Shown one piece after another: positions 51,010 to 61,965 of a stretch of 64,000 nucleotides of DNA. The DNA comes from Cyprinodon diabolis. Lineage: Eukaryota; Chordata; Actinopteri; Cyprinodontiformes; Cyprinodontidae. The DNA is taken from positions 36,014,501 to 36,078,500 of the forward strand of contig CM060070.1 of NCBI GenBank assembly GCA_030533445.1, in the 5' to 3' direction. Position numbers and translations under genes: made by a program. The notes beneath the pieces were generated by a model. It saw only the letters and a program-made list of their open reading frames with translations. It ran no database searches and was not told the origin of the DNA. Position 1 is the stretch's first letter. Every line of letters begins with the position of its first letter.

Positions 51010-51139
51010 GTTTAGAGAAGTAGATCTAGATTAAGAGATCTGAGTGGTTTTATTTTAGTTCTATGGCATTCAATGATTTATATACTAACAGACATATTTT
51101 AAAGTCTCTCCTCTGAGATACAGGGAGCTTGTGTAAAAC
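51010..51139 (-). pseudogene. L2-like LINE fragment, second copy of the 17 kb family
   Basis: ATTTATATACTAACAGACATATTTTAAAGTC and TGAGATACAGGGAGC match the segment at 17300-17370 with scattered changes. On the minus strand these encode the same RT C-terminal tail in decayed form. It ends where the L1-type LINE begins. Confidence 0.6.
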
Positions 51140-51207
51140 CACCATTGTGGATTGTTCATATGGAAGCCTGGGGGGGAGATGCATAGCTGAGGACACTATA
51201 ACCACTT

Positions 51208-51608
51208 ATGAACACCAAAGCAAAAGACTATGACATTCTGTCTTTGAATGTAAACGGACTGGGAAATCCGCTCAAAAGGGCCAGAATTACGACTTAACTT
51301 AAAAAAGAAAAGATGCAGATAAACTTTCTACAAGAGACACATCTGTCAAATAAAGAACATGAAAAATTGAAAAGATTTGGATTTAAAAACACTTTCTATA
51401 GCTCACATTCTAATACTCGAAAAAGAGGGGTAGCAATATTAATAGCCAACACAACTGAATTTGAATATAAGAGTGAAGTTAAACATAAAGAGGGTTGATA
51501 TATTATTGTAAAAGGGATAATTGGCCAAACAATAGTAACATTGATTAATGTATATGCACCACCTGAGAGCAATAAAGAATTTTTCAAATTCCTGCTGGAT
51601 ACTGTCGC
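51208..51608 (+). pseudogene. L1-type ORF2, endonuclease 5' part
   Basis: Frame: LSLNVNGLGNPLKRARI, a stop, FLQETHLSNKEH, GVAILI, a stop, then VTLINVYAPPESNKEFFKF. These are the apurinic-endonuclease motifs of L1/Tx1 LINEs. The frame is cut at 51608 by the gypsy LTR and resumes after 56412. Confidence 0.8.
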
Positions 51609-52304
51609 TGTTGGGAGCTGGAGAAATTCCACCTTTCTCCAGCAGAGTCCACCGTGGATCCTCTGAGGGAGCCTCCTGCACAGCTGCAGCTCGTCAAGAT
51701 CATCAGAGGATCCACTACTTAAGCTGTCTTCAGACCTTGCCTCAACGCCGCAGTGTTGTTCCAGTTGGTCAGCGCTTAAGCCTAGATCCTCAGAGTAATT
51801 CGATGACTTTTGAATCCAGCTTGGATTCTAACCCCTGTGTCCGTTTTCCAGGAAACCTGTGCCTCCTCTGTGAAAGCTCTGGAAGAGCTAACCTGCCGAG
51901 CCGACCCTCAGAGCCAAACCTGAAGATTCACAGAGAACCTCCAAGCAGCTCTGGACTAGAGCTGGGAAACCCAAAGCCAAGGTTTGTTCAAATTTGACGT
52001 GAGACGCTGAAGCAGCTAACAGACTCTGCTGTTGAACTCATCTCCAGAACCAACAGTGACTCTCCCGAAGCTAACCTCAAGAACCCTCAAGGTATAATCA
52101 GTAAACTTCAGAGAATCAAACCTCTGTCGTCAACGCTAACTGAACTGTCTCTCACGCAGACTCCGGTGAACCAGAATCCAGGCCCAGAACCTGAACCATT
52201 ATATCCTGAGTGCTTGTGCATAAATAAACTGTTAAACTTTCATCCTTGTGTCCGTCAGTGGTGTTATGCATTCTTGGGTCGCTTTCAGTGAACCCATCAT
52301 GACA
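51609..52304 (+). repeat. 5' LTR of the sushi-like element, 696 bp
   Basis: It begins TGTTGGGAGCTGGAG and ends CCCATCATGACA. The 11-nt motif GCCGCAGTGTT lies at 51747-51757 and AATAAA near 52222. It is related to the 25 kb LTRs at both ends but clearly diverged in between. Confidence 0.85.
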
Positions 52305-53345
52305 GAACACTGCGGCCAAACTCAAGGCCCAGCAGATCACTACATCCGTCGACTAGAGGAACAGGCTGCCCAAATCCATGAACACGGCCTGGCTCTACGT
52401 GAGTTAAACACCCACATTGAAAGACAGAATCAAGCTATTCAAAGCTATGCTAACTACGTGAACAGCGCTAATGCTGCGCCAGTACAGCAACCATTTCCGG
52501 GTCCAGTCCCTCCTCCGAGGTCACCAGCTATGATATCATCAGAGTTCCGTCCTAGTCTCCCAGAAAGATTTTCTGGTAACATGAAAGATTGCAAAGGATT
52601 TTTATTTCAATGTCGGTTGATTTTTCAGAACTCCCCTGGCTGTTTTTCCACGGATCACAAGAAGATAACTTTCATTCTCTCTCAGTTAACAGGAAGAGCC
52701 TTGGAATGGGCTCAGGCAAGATTTGCCGCTGACGATAGCTTAAATTGCTACTACTCTGATTTCATCTCTGAATTTACCCAGGTATTCAACCAAGAAACTG
52801 ACCAAACTATTGACTCTAGAGCTCTTTTCAATCTCAAACAGGGAAACTCTTCGGTGGCTGAATTTTCAATTAACTTCCGGGTTAAAGCGGCAGCTTCCGG
52901 ATGGAACCAAAGCGCCTTGAAAGGAGCCTTTTTCATGGCATTAAACGAGCACATTAAAGATGAACTCGCAACCCTCGACGAACCAGCTACCCTCGAAGAT
53001 TTAATTCGCCTCTCCATCAGATTAGATAATAGAATTCGAGCCAGAAACAGTTCCAAGAAGCAGGGTACACTTTCTTCTGCCTCACATAACGTGACTGTTT
53101 GTTCTCCCTCTACAGAGCTGTTGCCCATTCAGAGGTCTAAGCCCCAGTCTCTACCGCTGCCTGTTCAGGCCTCTCATTCGGGCGAAAGGGATGTCGAACC
53201 CATGCAGGTGGGACACACCAGGCTCACTCCAGAGGAGAGACAAAGGCGCTTTCTAAGTAAACTATGTATCTACTGTGGTGAGAGTGGACACTTCATTGCT
53301 TCCTGCCCGGCTAAATCAAAAGCCTGGGCCCGCCAGAGGATCTGA
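52299..53345 (+). CDS. gag: Gag of the sushi-like element, 348 aa, intact frame
   Basis: The ATG at 52299 lies in the last six bases of the LTR; the open frame extends further upstream, but the start is chosen by likeness to the 25 kb copy (both MTEHCG). The N-terminus has a helical [14 protein letters not shown] segment. A retrotransposon Gag domain spans roughly residues 90-240 ([35 protein letters not shown]). A CCHC zinc knuckle [14 protein letters not shown] lies near the C-terminus. The protein would form the particle that packages element RNA. No stops interrupt it. Pol follows in a different frame after about 45 nt. Confidence 0.9.
   Translation: MTEHCGQTQGPADHYIRRLEEQAAQIHEHGLALRELNTHIERQNQAIQSYANYVNSANAAPVQQPFPGPVPPPRSPAMISSEFRPSLPERFSGNMKDCKGFLFQCRLIFQNSPGCFSTDHKKITFILSQLTGRALEWAQARFAADDSLNCYYSDFISEFTQVFNQETDQTIDSRALFNLKQGNSSVAEFSINFRVKAAASGWNQSALKGAFFMALNEHIKDELATLDEPATLEDLIRLSIRLDNRIRARNSSKKQGTLSSASHNVTVCSPSTELLPIQRSKPQSLPLPVQASHSGERDVEPMQVGHTRLTPEERQRRFLSKLCIYCGESGHFIASCPAKSKAWARQRI
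52306..52316 (+). promoter_or_regulatory. Self-priming primer-binding site
   Basis: AACACTGCGGC, one base after the LTR, is the exact reverse complement of GCCGCAGTGTT at 51747-51757. It is the same sequence at the same distance as in the 25 kb element. Confidence 0.78.
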
Positions 53346-53389
53346 GGAGTCTGGCGGGCCAAATAAACACTAAGAAATCTCCTCGACTG

Positions 53390-56300
53390 TTGCTGCCTGC
53401 CACACTTTTCTGTGCCAACCAGAGCCTCTCTTTTTCTGCATTCATCGACTCAGGCTGTGAATGTAACCTAATCGATTCCAACCTCGTCCACCAACTCCAA
53501 ATTGAAACTATTCCTCTGACTCAGCCTCTCCGAGTATCCGCTATTGACGGGAGAAGACTCCATCAAGTTACCCATCAAACTCAGCCCCTCGAGCTACTTC
53601 TGTCAGGTAACCACCGAGACACTATCACATTTTTTGTTTTTCCCTCTACATGTTCCCCGCTGGTGCTCGGCTTCGAATGGTTGGAGAAGCATAATCCTCA
53701 CATAAACTGGGCCAAACGTCACCTGGAATCATGGTCCATCTCATGCCACGAAACATGCCTGCGTTCAGCTGCCCCCTTGGTGGGGTCTCCTAGAGGTGGG
53801 GGGGAGATGGACTCTCCTGACCTTTCTTCAGTTCCTCCTGAGTACCATGATCTCGCCCCTGTCTTCAGTAAGGTCAGTGCGACGTCCCTACCTCCACACA
53901 GACCATACGATTGCGCCATTGAACTGTTACCTGGTGCTCCCTTACCTAGCAGTAGATTGTATAACATTTCCAAGCCCGAAAGGGAAACTATGGAAAAGTA
54001 CATCAACGAATCATTAGCAGCTGGAATAATTCGCCCCTCATCTTCTCCATTGGGCGCCGGGTTCTTCTTCGTAGGAAAGAAGGATGGTTCCCTGAGACCC
54101 TGTATTGACTATCGAGGTTTGAACCAGATCACTATTAAAAACAAATACCCACTGCCTCTTCTCGCCTCTGCTTTTGAGCCCGTACAGGGAGCTACTGTAT
54201 TTTCTAAACTGGATTTAAGAAACGCTTATCATCTCCTTAGGATCCGTGAAGGCGACGAGTGGAAAACTGCCTTCAAAACACCCTTGGGCCAATTCGAATA
54301 CCTGGTTATGCCCTTTGGACTAACCAACGCTCCAGCCTGCTTCCAGGCCCTCGTTAACGATGTTCTAAGAGACTTTCTCAACGTTTTTGTTTTTGTGTAC
54401 ATTGATGACATTCTCATTTACTCCAAGGACCTCGACGAACATAAAAAACATGTCCGTCTTGTTTTACAGAGACTGCTGGAGAACAAATTGTTCGTTAAAG
54501 CCGAGAAGTGCGAATTTCATCAACCTTCTGTCACCTTTTTGGGGTTTGTGCTCGAGGGCGGCCAGGTTAAACCATCTGAGGACAAGATCAAGGCAGTTTT
54601 AGACTGGCCTGTTCCAGAAAACCGCAAACAACTTCAAAGGTTTTTGGGTTTTGCTAACTTCTATCGTCGGTTTATCAGAAACTACAGCCAGACCGCCCTT
54701 CCTTTAACTTCTTTGACATCTATCAAACGCAGCTTTCAGTGGACTCCCGAGGCTCAAGCAGCATTTGATAAATTAAAGTCATTGTTTTCCAGAGCACCAG
54801 TCCTCATGCAACCTGATCCTGCTAAACAATTTATTCTAGAGGTGGATGCTTCAGATTCCGGTGTTGGGGCAGTCCTTTCCCAGAGACTAGACTCTGATCA
54901 GAAAATACACCCCTGTGCTTTCTTCTCCCGTAGGCTTTCCACCGCTGAGCAGAATTATGATGTGGGTGACCGAGAACTCCTGGCCATTAAACTGGCACTG
55001 GAGGAATGGAGGCATTGGCTGGAGGGAGCTGAGCACCCGGTTCTTGTATGGACAGACCACAAGAACCTGGCTTACATCCAGTCAACTAAACAAGCTAATC
55101 CTCGCCAATCCAGGTGGTCAATCTTCTTTTCTCGGTTCAACTTAATCATCTCCTACAGACCCGGATCCAAGAACGTGAAGCCCGATTCTCTCTCTCGTCT
55201 CTACTCCGTCGATCATCCCTAGACACCTGAACCAATCCTTCCGGCTTCATGTACAGTTGGAGTGGTCAACTGGGAAATAACTGACCTCATCAACTCAGCC
55301 CTGGCCACTGAACCCGATCCAGGTAACGGCCCGTCTAATCGTTCATATGTTCCATCTTCTGTCAGGTTCCGTCTTATCCAGTGGATGCATGCCGCCAAAT
55401 TCTCCGCTCATCCTGGAGTCAGCAGAACAGTAGCTCTCATCTCCAGACGCTTCTGGTGGCCCACTCTCCACAGGGACGTGAAGGAGTATGTGTTGGCTTG
55501 CCCCACATGTGCCCGTAACAAAGCCTCACACCAACCTCCTTCTGGCCTGCTTCAACCACTTCCTGTTCCCTCGCGTCCCTGGTCCCATATCGCCATCGAT
55601 TTCGTCACCGGTCTCCCTGTCTCTCGAGGTATGTCCACCATATTCACTATTGTTGACCGCTTCTCGAAGTCCTGCCATCTAATTCCCCTCAGAAAACTTC
55701 CCACGGCCTTCCAGACTGCCCAGCTTCTCATTAAGCATGTGTTTCGGTTACACGGCATTCCCCAAGAGATCCTCTCGGACAGAGGCCCGCAGTTCATCTC
55801 CCAGGTCTGGAAGGCATTCTGTTCCGCTCTCGGCTGCAAACCCTCTCTCACCTCTGGTTACCACCCCCAATCGAATGGTCAGACTGAACGCCTGAATCAG
55901 CAATTGGAAACCACCCTTCGCTGCCTTACGTCTAACAACCCCGTGGATTGGAGCCAATTTCTGCCATGGATAGAATACGCCCATAACTCCCTCAGATCTG
56001 CATCCACTGGACAATCCCCATTCCAGGTCAGTCTCGGCTATCAACCACCTCTTTTCCCCGCAGACGAGAGAGAGATTTCGGTGCAGTCCGTCACCCATCA
56101 CATCCGCCGTTGCCAAAGGATCTGGAGGGAAACCATCGCCACTCTCAACCAGACATCAGAAGCGACTAAGCGCTTCGCCGACGCCCGAAGACGTCCCGCC
56201 CCCGAGTATGCCGTAGGTCAGGAGGTATGGCTGTCCACTCGAGACATCCCCCTCAAGGGGATGTCTCGAAAGCTCTCCCCTAGATTCATCGGACCCTACA

Positions 56301-56412
56301 GGATCACTCGAATCATCAACCCTTCAGCCGTCCGTCTCCAGCTACCTCAGTCCCTCCGGATCCACCCCACCTTCCACGTGTCCCAGATCAAGCCTGTCTC
56401 CTCGAGCCCTCT
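53390..56412 (+). pseudogene. pol: Pol of the sushi-like element: protease, RT, RNase H, integrase; one stop, 3' truncated
   Basis: Domains in order: aspartic protease ([13 protein letters not shown]), reverse transcriptase ([23 protein letters not shown] at 54398-54409), RNase H ([33 protein letters not shown]), then integrase with HHCC finger (CPTCARNKA) and catalytic core ([25 protein letters not shown]). A single in-frame TAG at 55220-55222 separates RNase H from integrase; the frame is the same on both sides. The product breaks off after FHVSQIKPV, before the chromodomain normal for sushi elements. Pol is in a different frame from gag. Otherwise well preserved, so the copy is fairly young. 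Confidence 0.9.
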
Positions 56413-59308
56413 GTCGCAACTGAAGCTGAAGGTGTATGTATCTGTGGAGGTGATTTAAATGTGATAATGAATTATTTCCTGGATACAACTAGTCAGAAGA
56501 AAAGTAAGAAATCAATTTCTAAATTTGTGAAGGGTATGTGGAACGAAATAGGATTTATTGATGTGTGGAGAGACTTATATCCCCTACAAAGAAATTATAC
56601 TCACTACTCAGAAACACACTCTGTTCATTCCAGAATTGACTACTTCTTTATATAGAAAGAGCACAGGAACTTAATACAAGAATGTTATATAGGGGTAGCT
56701 GATGTGTCAGATCACAACGGTGTTTATCTGAAAATTAAACTAAAGTGCAGACAAAAAAATACAATATGGAGGCTGAATGCAGGTATCTTAAATAATGAGA
56801 CAGTGGTCAAACAAATTAAAGTTGATATACAGGACTATTTGGAAGTAAACAATATTGGTGAGACAAACCCGTCTATTCTATGGGACGCATTAATGGCAGT
56901 AATACTGGGGAGATTAATCGTTATTGGGAGTAAACTTAAAAAGGAACGGTCAAAACAGTACGAGATGCTTCAGTCAGACTTAAAAGCTCTTGAACAGAAA
57001 TACAAGGACAAAGTTGATAATGCAACAAGACAGCAAATCAAGGACACAAAAAAAAAGATAAATGACCTACTCCAGTATGAGACACAAACAAAAGCAAGAT
57101 ACTTGAAACAAAACTACTATGAATCTGGTCCCAAAGCCACAAGATTATTAGCTAGAAGAATACGAAAACAACAGGAAGAAATAATCATTACCAAATTGCG
57201 TGATCCAAAAACAAATCAACTTAAACATAATCCAAAAGAAATAGAAAATATTTTCAAAGACTACTATAAGGATCTATACACCAAATCAGAACCCCCAAAT
57301 GAAAAGGAAATTAGAACGCTACTTGAATCATTAGACTTACCCTCAATAGGCAGAAAACAGAATGAACTTATCACAAAGGAGATTAATACAGACGAGATTA
57401 AAAAAGCAATAGGTAAGATGAAACCAAATAAAACACCAGGCACCGATGGATTCCCATCTGAATGGTAATTTAAATAAATTTAAAGAAGAACTCACTCCAC
57501 TGCTTTGTCTCACATATAATTGGATTTTAAATAATATCCGTACCCCTCCTACTTGGAAGAAGGCAGTCATTACAGTACTCCCTAAACCACAGAGGGATAA
57601 GGAACATTGCCAGAATTACAGACCAATATCTATTTTAAATGTCGATTATAAGATGTATACCTCTATCATTTCAAACAGACTCCAATCATTCACATCAGAC
57701 CTGATAGATGAGGACCAAACTGGATTTGTGAAGGGAAGGCGAACACATGATAATGTAAGGAGAGCACTCCAAATTATAAATAAGATACACCAAAACTAAT
57801 TACCTGCAGCTTTAATTAGTTTGGACGCCGAAAAGGCATTTGATAGGATCAACTGGGAATTTTTATATTTTACATTAGAGAAATTTGGATTCAATAAAAA
57901 ATCAATTCAATGTATTAAATCGCTGTACCATAAACCCATGGCTAGAGTTAAAATCAATGGATCCCTCACAGATAGATTTATGTTGGAGAGAGGAACTAGG
58001 CAGGGCTGTTGTCTTAGCCCTGTACTCTTTGCCATTTATATTGAGCCATTAGCTCAAATGATAAGACTGGACAGTCGCATAACAGGAATAGACATCAATG
58101 ACCAGGTACACTGGCACTGGCACTGCCAAATGGAAAAGAATGTTTCAATGCCGCCCAAATACACTATCTAATGTACTGGTGTAACACGGACTATGTTGCT
58201 CGGTGGAAGGATATAGAAATCTCTACACTTAAATTTCTGATTCAAACAAGTATTGGGGAATCTAAAATACCAGTCTATATCAGAGACTATGTTAATCTAA
58301 ATCCAATCATTTTATTTACCCTAGAAAAATGGTACTCCATTGTAAAACAATTAAAATTGGGAAAAGAACTCGGAATACTGAAATGGTTAGCCTATGACGA
58401 TAAATTCAAACCAACCACAACATGACTCCAGATTCAAACAGTGGACAGAGATCGGTCTAACAGCCATTTGTAAAATAATTAAAAACAGTCAAATGAAAAG
58501 TTTTCAAGAACTTAAGGACACGTATGATTTGACAAACCAAGACCTGTTTAGGTATTTACAAATGCGAGACTATTATGATAAATGTATTAAGACAAATGAA
58601 GTTAAAATACATCCCATAATAAAGATATTTATATTGGCCTACAGTGATGTCATCCCTAAAGTTGTGTCAGCCTTCTATAACTGTCTTATGGAATCAAAAG
58701 AAGAATCAACTCTATACGTCAGGGCAAGGTGGGAACGTGAGCTGGGTGAGGGCATCCCAGAGGAAATGTGGAATGACATGTGGGAAGTTCACCAAACTAC
58801 AACACAATCACAGCAGTGGCGAGAATTTGCTTGGAAGAACCACATCAGATACTTCATAACACCCCAAATTAAAAGTAAACAAATGAAAACTCAACAAACA
58901 TGCTGGAGGCTTTGCAACCACGTGGATTCTGACCATTCACACATTTTCTGGAAATGTGAAAAAATACAGTCCTTCTGGGATGCCATTCACTCAGCTATCT
59001 GTGAGATTTTGACCCATGTGATACCCCGATCTTGTCTTGTGTTGTACTTGGGATATTTGGACAACACTGTACATGTAAAAGACCAATATCTAATATATAT
59101 GCTAAAGATTCTCATTTTGGCTGCAAAGAAAACAATATCTAAGAACTGGCCTAAAACTGAAACCCCAACATATGAACAATGGATCCGTATTGTAGAAGAC
59201 ATCCAAACAATGGAACGACTTACGTATAAATTGAAAATGAAAGAAGAGGCTTTTGTAAAGAACTGGGAAAAATGGTTATTATATACAACAAAAAGAGCTT
59301 ATTGCTAA
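56413..59308 (+). pseudogene. L1-type ORF2, endonuclease end, RT and C-terminus
   Basis: Seen in order: GGDLNVIMN and SRIDYFF (end of endonuclease), SDHNGVYLKIKL, KMKPNKTPGTDGFPSEW (RT motif 0/1), [51 protein letters not shown]. Immediately after GIDINDQ (about 58104) the sequence jumps to the C-terminal region, so the YADD-bearing catalytic motif is deleted. In-frame stops lie at 56653 and 57797, with frameshifts near 57466 and at about 58390. The final 304-codon piece contains CWRLCNHVDSDHSHIFWKCEKIQ, the Cys/His motif usual for L1 C-termini. Confidence 0.85.
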
Positions 59309-60577
59309 TTTTGATCTCTTTATTATTTTTTATTAATCTACCCCCACAGGCTTTGTTGCTGTTCATGTTTTTCTTCATTTATATTTCTTATATGTAAACA
59401 TATGTTTTTATTGTTTGGTATGGTTTGGTTTGCACTTGTTTGTTATGTTCTGTTATGAAATTGCAAATGTGACAGAAGAATGAAAAGAACTAATGGGAGA
59501 AAAAAAAAGATGGGAGAAAAATGTCAATTTGCAATCCCCCCACATATAAAAAAAGGGGGGGACTAGAAAACTTTATATTTGTAAAGAGTGCAATTTATAT
59601 GTTTATAACTAAATAAAAAATATATAAAAAAAAAAAACACCATCATATGATAAATGCTCTCCTAACCTGAATCCACTGGCAGTGAGCAGAAAACACACTG
59701 GTTAGATTTTCCACCTATCAGGTTCTGTTTATGTAAAATAAGGGAATGGGAGTAGTGAGAGATTTGTTTTTTAAGTTAAATTATAACCCTATTTTGATTC
59801 AATATCAAATAATGCTTTCCAAATCTATTGGTGTTTCTCTAAATCTTCCAATCTTTGGTCTGCCTGTTAACTTTAGTACCCAGTATTCAAAATTATTTGA
59901 AGGCTATGTAATTCTATTAAATGATATATATAATTCTAAGCTGTGGCGTTCACCTCCCTCATTTGCTCCTGCTTAGGAAACCCCCCTCTACCTCAGTTTG
60001 GATTGATTCTGTCGTTTTTGAATATTGAGAAAATCAGATAATCCAGATGCTGCTTGCCAAGTCGATTTTAAGAAAAAATTTTAACATTTTTTGGATTTTG
60101 TCGCACCAATTTACAGAGGCGTAGCCAGAAAATTTCTATAAGGGTGGCCATTTAGTAACCAATGTATACTGAGGGGTGGCCAAAAGTGTATAGGCGTCAG
60201 AGCCTCAGGGTCAAACATCTGTCTAGATTAAAGCTATATTGGATAAAATTCTTGGAGGTTTGAGTTCTGGAGCGAACATCTTTTCCATCGTCATTACTTA
60301 CCTACTTTTATTAATATCATTCTACATTAAATTGATATTTACAAGTACTAATATCTACATAAATTGATAATTTAATAGGTTTTTGTTAAAATAGTTATTT
60401 ACAGTATCTATGATTTCACTGAAGACTCTTAAATTACTTGCGGAGACATAATTTTCTCTTTACGGCATATAGCACAAAATCTAGTTCTGAAAGAGCAAGA
60501 ATTCTGTACTAATCATCTCTAATTTTGTTATATTGATGTGCATAATTACCAACACTGTTTTTGTTGTTAAGTAATTG
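59309..60577 (+). other. L1 3' UTR and tail, then sequence with a possible hAT terminus
   Basis: The L1 3' UTR runs to the A-rich tail at 59626-59638. Near 60113, CAGAGGCGTAGCCAGAAA resembles a hAT terminal repeat (CAGTGGCGTAGCCAGA type) and is followed by GGGTGGCCATTTAG-like sequence; the partner end was not found. Nothing else was recognised. Confidence 0.4.
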
Positions 60578-60581
60578 TTAA

Positions 60582-61075
60582 AGCTACAGTGTGTAATAAT
60601 TACAGGGATATACAGTCAGAAATGTAATATATTATACATAACTATGTTATTTATCATCATCTACGAGCTCAGCCTCTTAACCTTAATATTTGCGTTGCCT
60701 TAGAATTCGTTATTTATAATTACATAGGAGCGGGTCTCGCAGCCATGGAGGCAGACATCTTTGCGCTATGGCAGCGCAGAGCCAACAAACTAGCGATTGC
60801 GAGATCGCCCATTACGCTCGAAAGTAACTACGGCAAGTTGAGAGGGATGAACTGAGACGGTACTGAACAATATACCCTACACAGACTAATGAAATACTAT
60901 CTGTAAAATTATCTATGTAAACAAACCTCATTACTTGAGAAGGAAGGTGATGCGGACGTCGTGGAAGACATTTTGTCCCGTAACGCTCGCCGTACTGTTG
61001 GGGGGGAGAAGCGGTGGGGGGGAGATGTTCATGTTGCTGCGGTCTGCAGTCTGGACGTTAGATGTCGCTGTAGCT
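60582..61075. mobile_element. TTAA-type MITE, 494 bp
   Basis: The ends AGCTACAGTGTGT and CGCTGTAGCT are inverted. TTAA lies directly outside both (60578-60581 and 61076-61079), as in piggyBac-type insertion. Inside is a CpG-rich stretch (near 60740-60830 and 60950-61030) without a long open frame. Confidence 0.75.
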
Positions 61076-61079
61076 TTAA

Positions 61080-61720
61080 TATATATAAAATTAAAATGAT
61101 TTTAATATTCTACTTGAGAGAAAATAGGAGTGGCCAATGATTGGCTAACATGTTCTACAGCAACATGTTCCCATTCAAGATTCCCCCACTCCCCTTTTTT
61201 CCCTTTATTTCGTTGTTAACCTTATCTACATTAAATAGTTCATTTAATGCTCGTCTTGTAAGTTGCTTATCATCACCTTTTTAAAATATTTATCTGGTAA
61301 TTTTTTTGCCAAAATGATATTTCTGCATAAATCGCCTCATGATTGTGGCCACTGCTTGTAAATTTGTCTAAATCACCAAAGGAGATCCTGCATTTCCACC
61401 TTTTTGACTGAAATCATGAATAAATATATTATGCAAAGGTAGAGATGTTGATATGCACCTTGAGGAAACAAAGTGACTTCAATGCATAGCTTTTTGTTTT
61501 TCTTCTTTTTACTCCCATCGTATCCTGTTTTGCTTTTTAAGATACAGGGTTTTGTTTTTGTGTTGTTTGTTTTTGTGTGTGCATGTGGGCAGGATGTTTT
61601 GAAAGAGCAGAGTCTTAATGAAGTATTTCTGCATGTTTTACTCGGCTCTATTTCTTCTTAAAAAAGAGCAAAGAATATTAATCATCCTGATTTTAGTCTA
61701 CGGCAAACCACTAGAGGGGG
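61080..61720 (+). other. No gene seen
   Basis: AT-rich sequence without a recognised exon or repeat. Confidence 0.4.
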
Positions 61721-61724
61721 ATCT

Positions 61725-61965
61725 TCCACAGAAAGGTTCCAGAATTTGGTTAGATGGAGAGTGTTATTACAGATTAAGGTATATGGCAAACAGCATGAAG
61801 TTAGCAAAGTTAACATTTTGGTGGCAGCATCATGCTGTCTTCTCTTCTGCAGGGACAGAAAGGCTAGTTGGAGATGAGGGGAAGAAGGATGGTAGTAAAA
61901 ATGACAAGCAATCCTGTTTGGAGATGCAAAAGACTTGAGACAACAACCATAGAAAAACAACCCAT
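61725..61965 (+). pseudogene. Tc1-like transposase relic
   Basis: GTGGCAGCATCATGCTGTC, CTGCAGGGACAGAAAGG and GAGATGCAAAAGACTTGAGAC, in this order, match the stretch of the Tc1/mariner transposase gene before the catalytic DNDPKH region. Frame is not kept and terminal repeats were not found. Confidence 0.5.

Larger units (their letters stand above)
51609..56412 (+). mobile_element. Sushi-like Ty3/gypsy retrotransposon: 5' LTR, gag, pol, no 3' LTR
   Basis: The 5' LTR is 51609-52304, followed by a self-priming site, gag and pol. The element stops inside pol at 56412, just after the integrase, where a chromodomain and 3' LTR would be expected. GTCGC flanks it at both sides (51604-51608 and 56413-56417). 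It is inserted in gene direction in the L1-type LINE. Confidence 0.85.
51140..59638 (+). mobile_element. L1-type LINE, about 3.7 kb, split by a sushi-like gypsy insertion
   Basis: ORF2 of an L1-type element starts near 51208 with an endonuclease domain (DILSLNVNGLGNP, LQETHL, INVYAPP). It is interrupted at 51608 and resumes at 56413 with [12 protein letters not shown]. It then runs through RT motifs to a C-terminal region ending near 59308, a 3' UTR and an A-rich tail (59626-59638). There is no ORF1. Stops, frameshifts and a large RT deletion make it inactive. Confidence 0.8.

Noticed and set aside
51140..59650. L1 target-site duplication (CACCAT near 51146 and 59638)
   Set aside because: The match is only six bases and is placed loosely; too short to claim.
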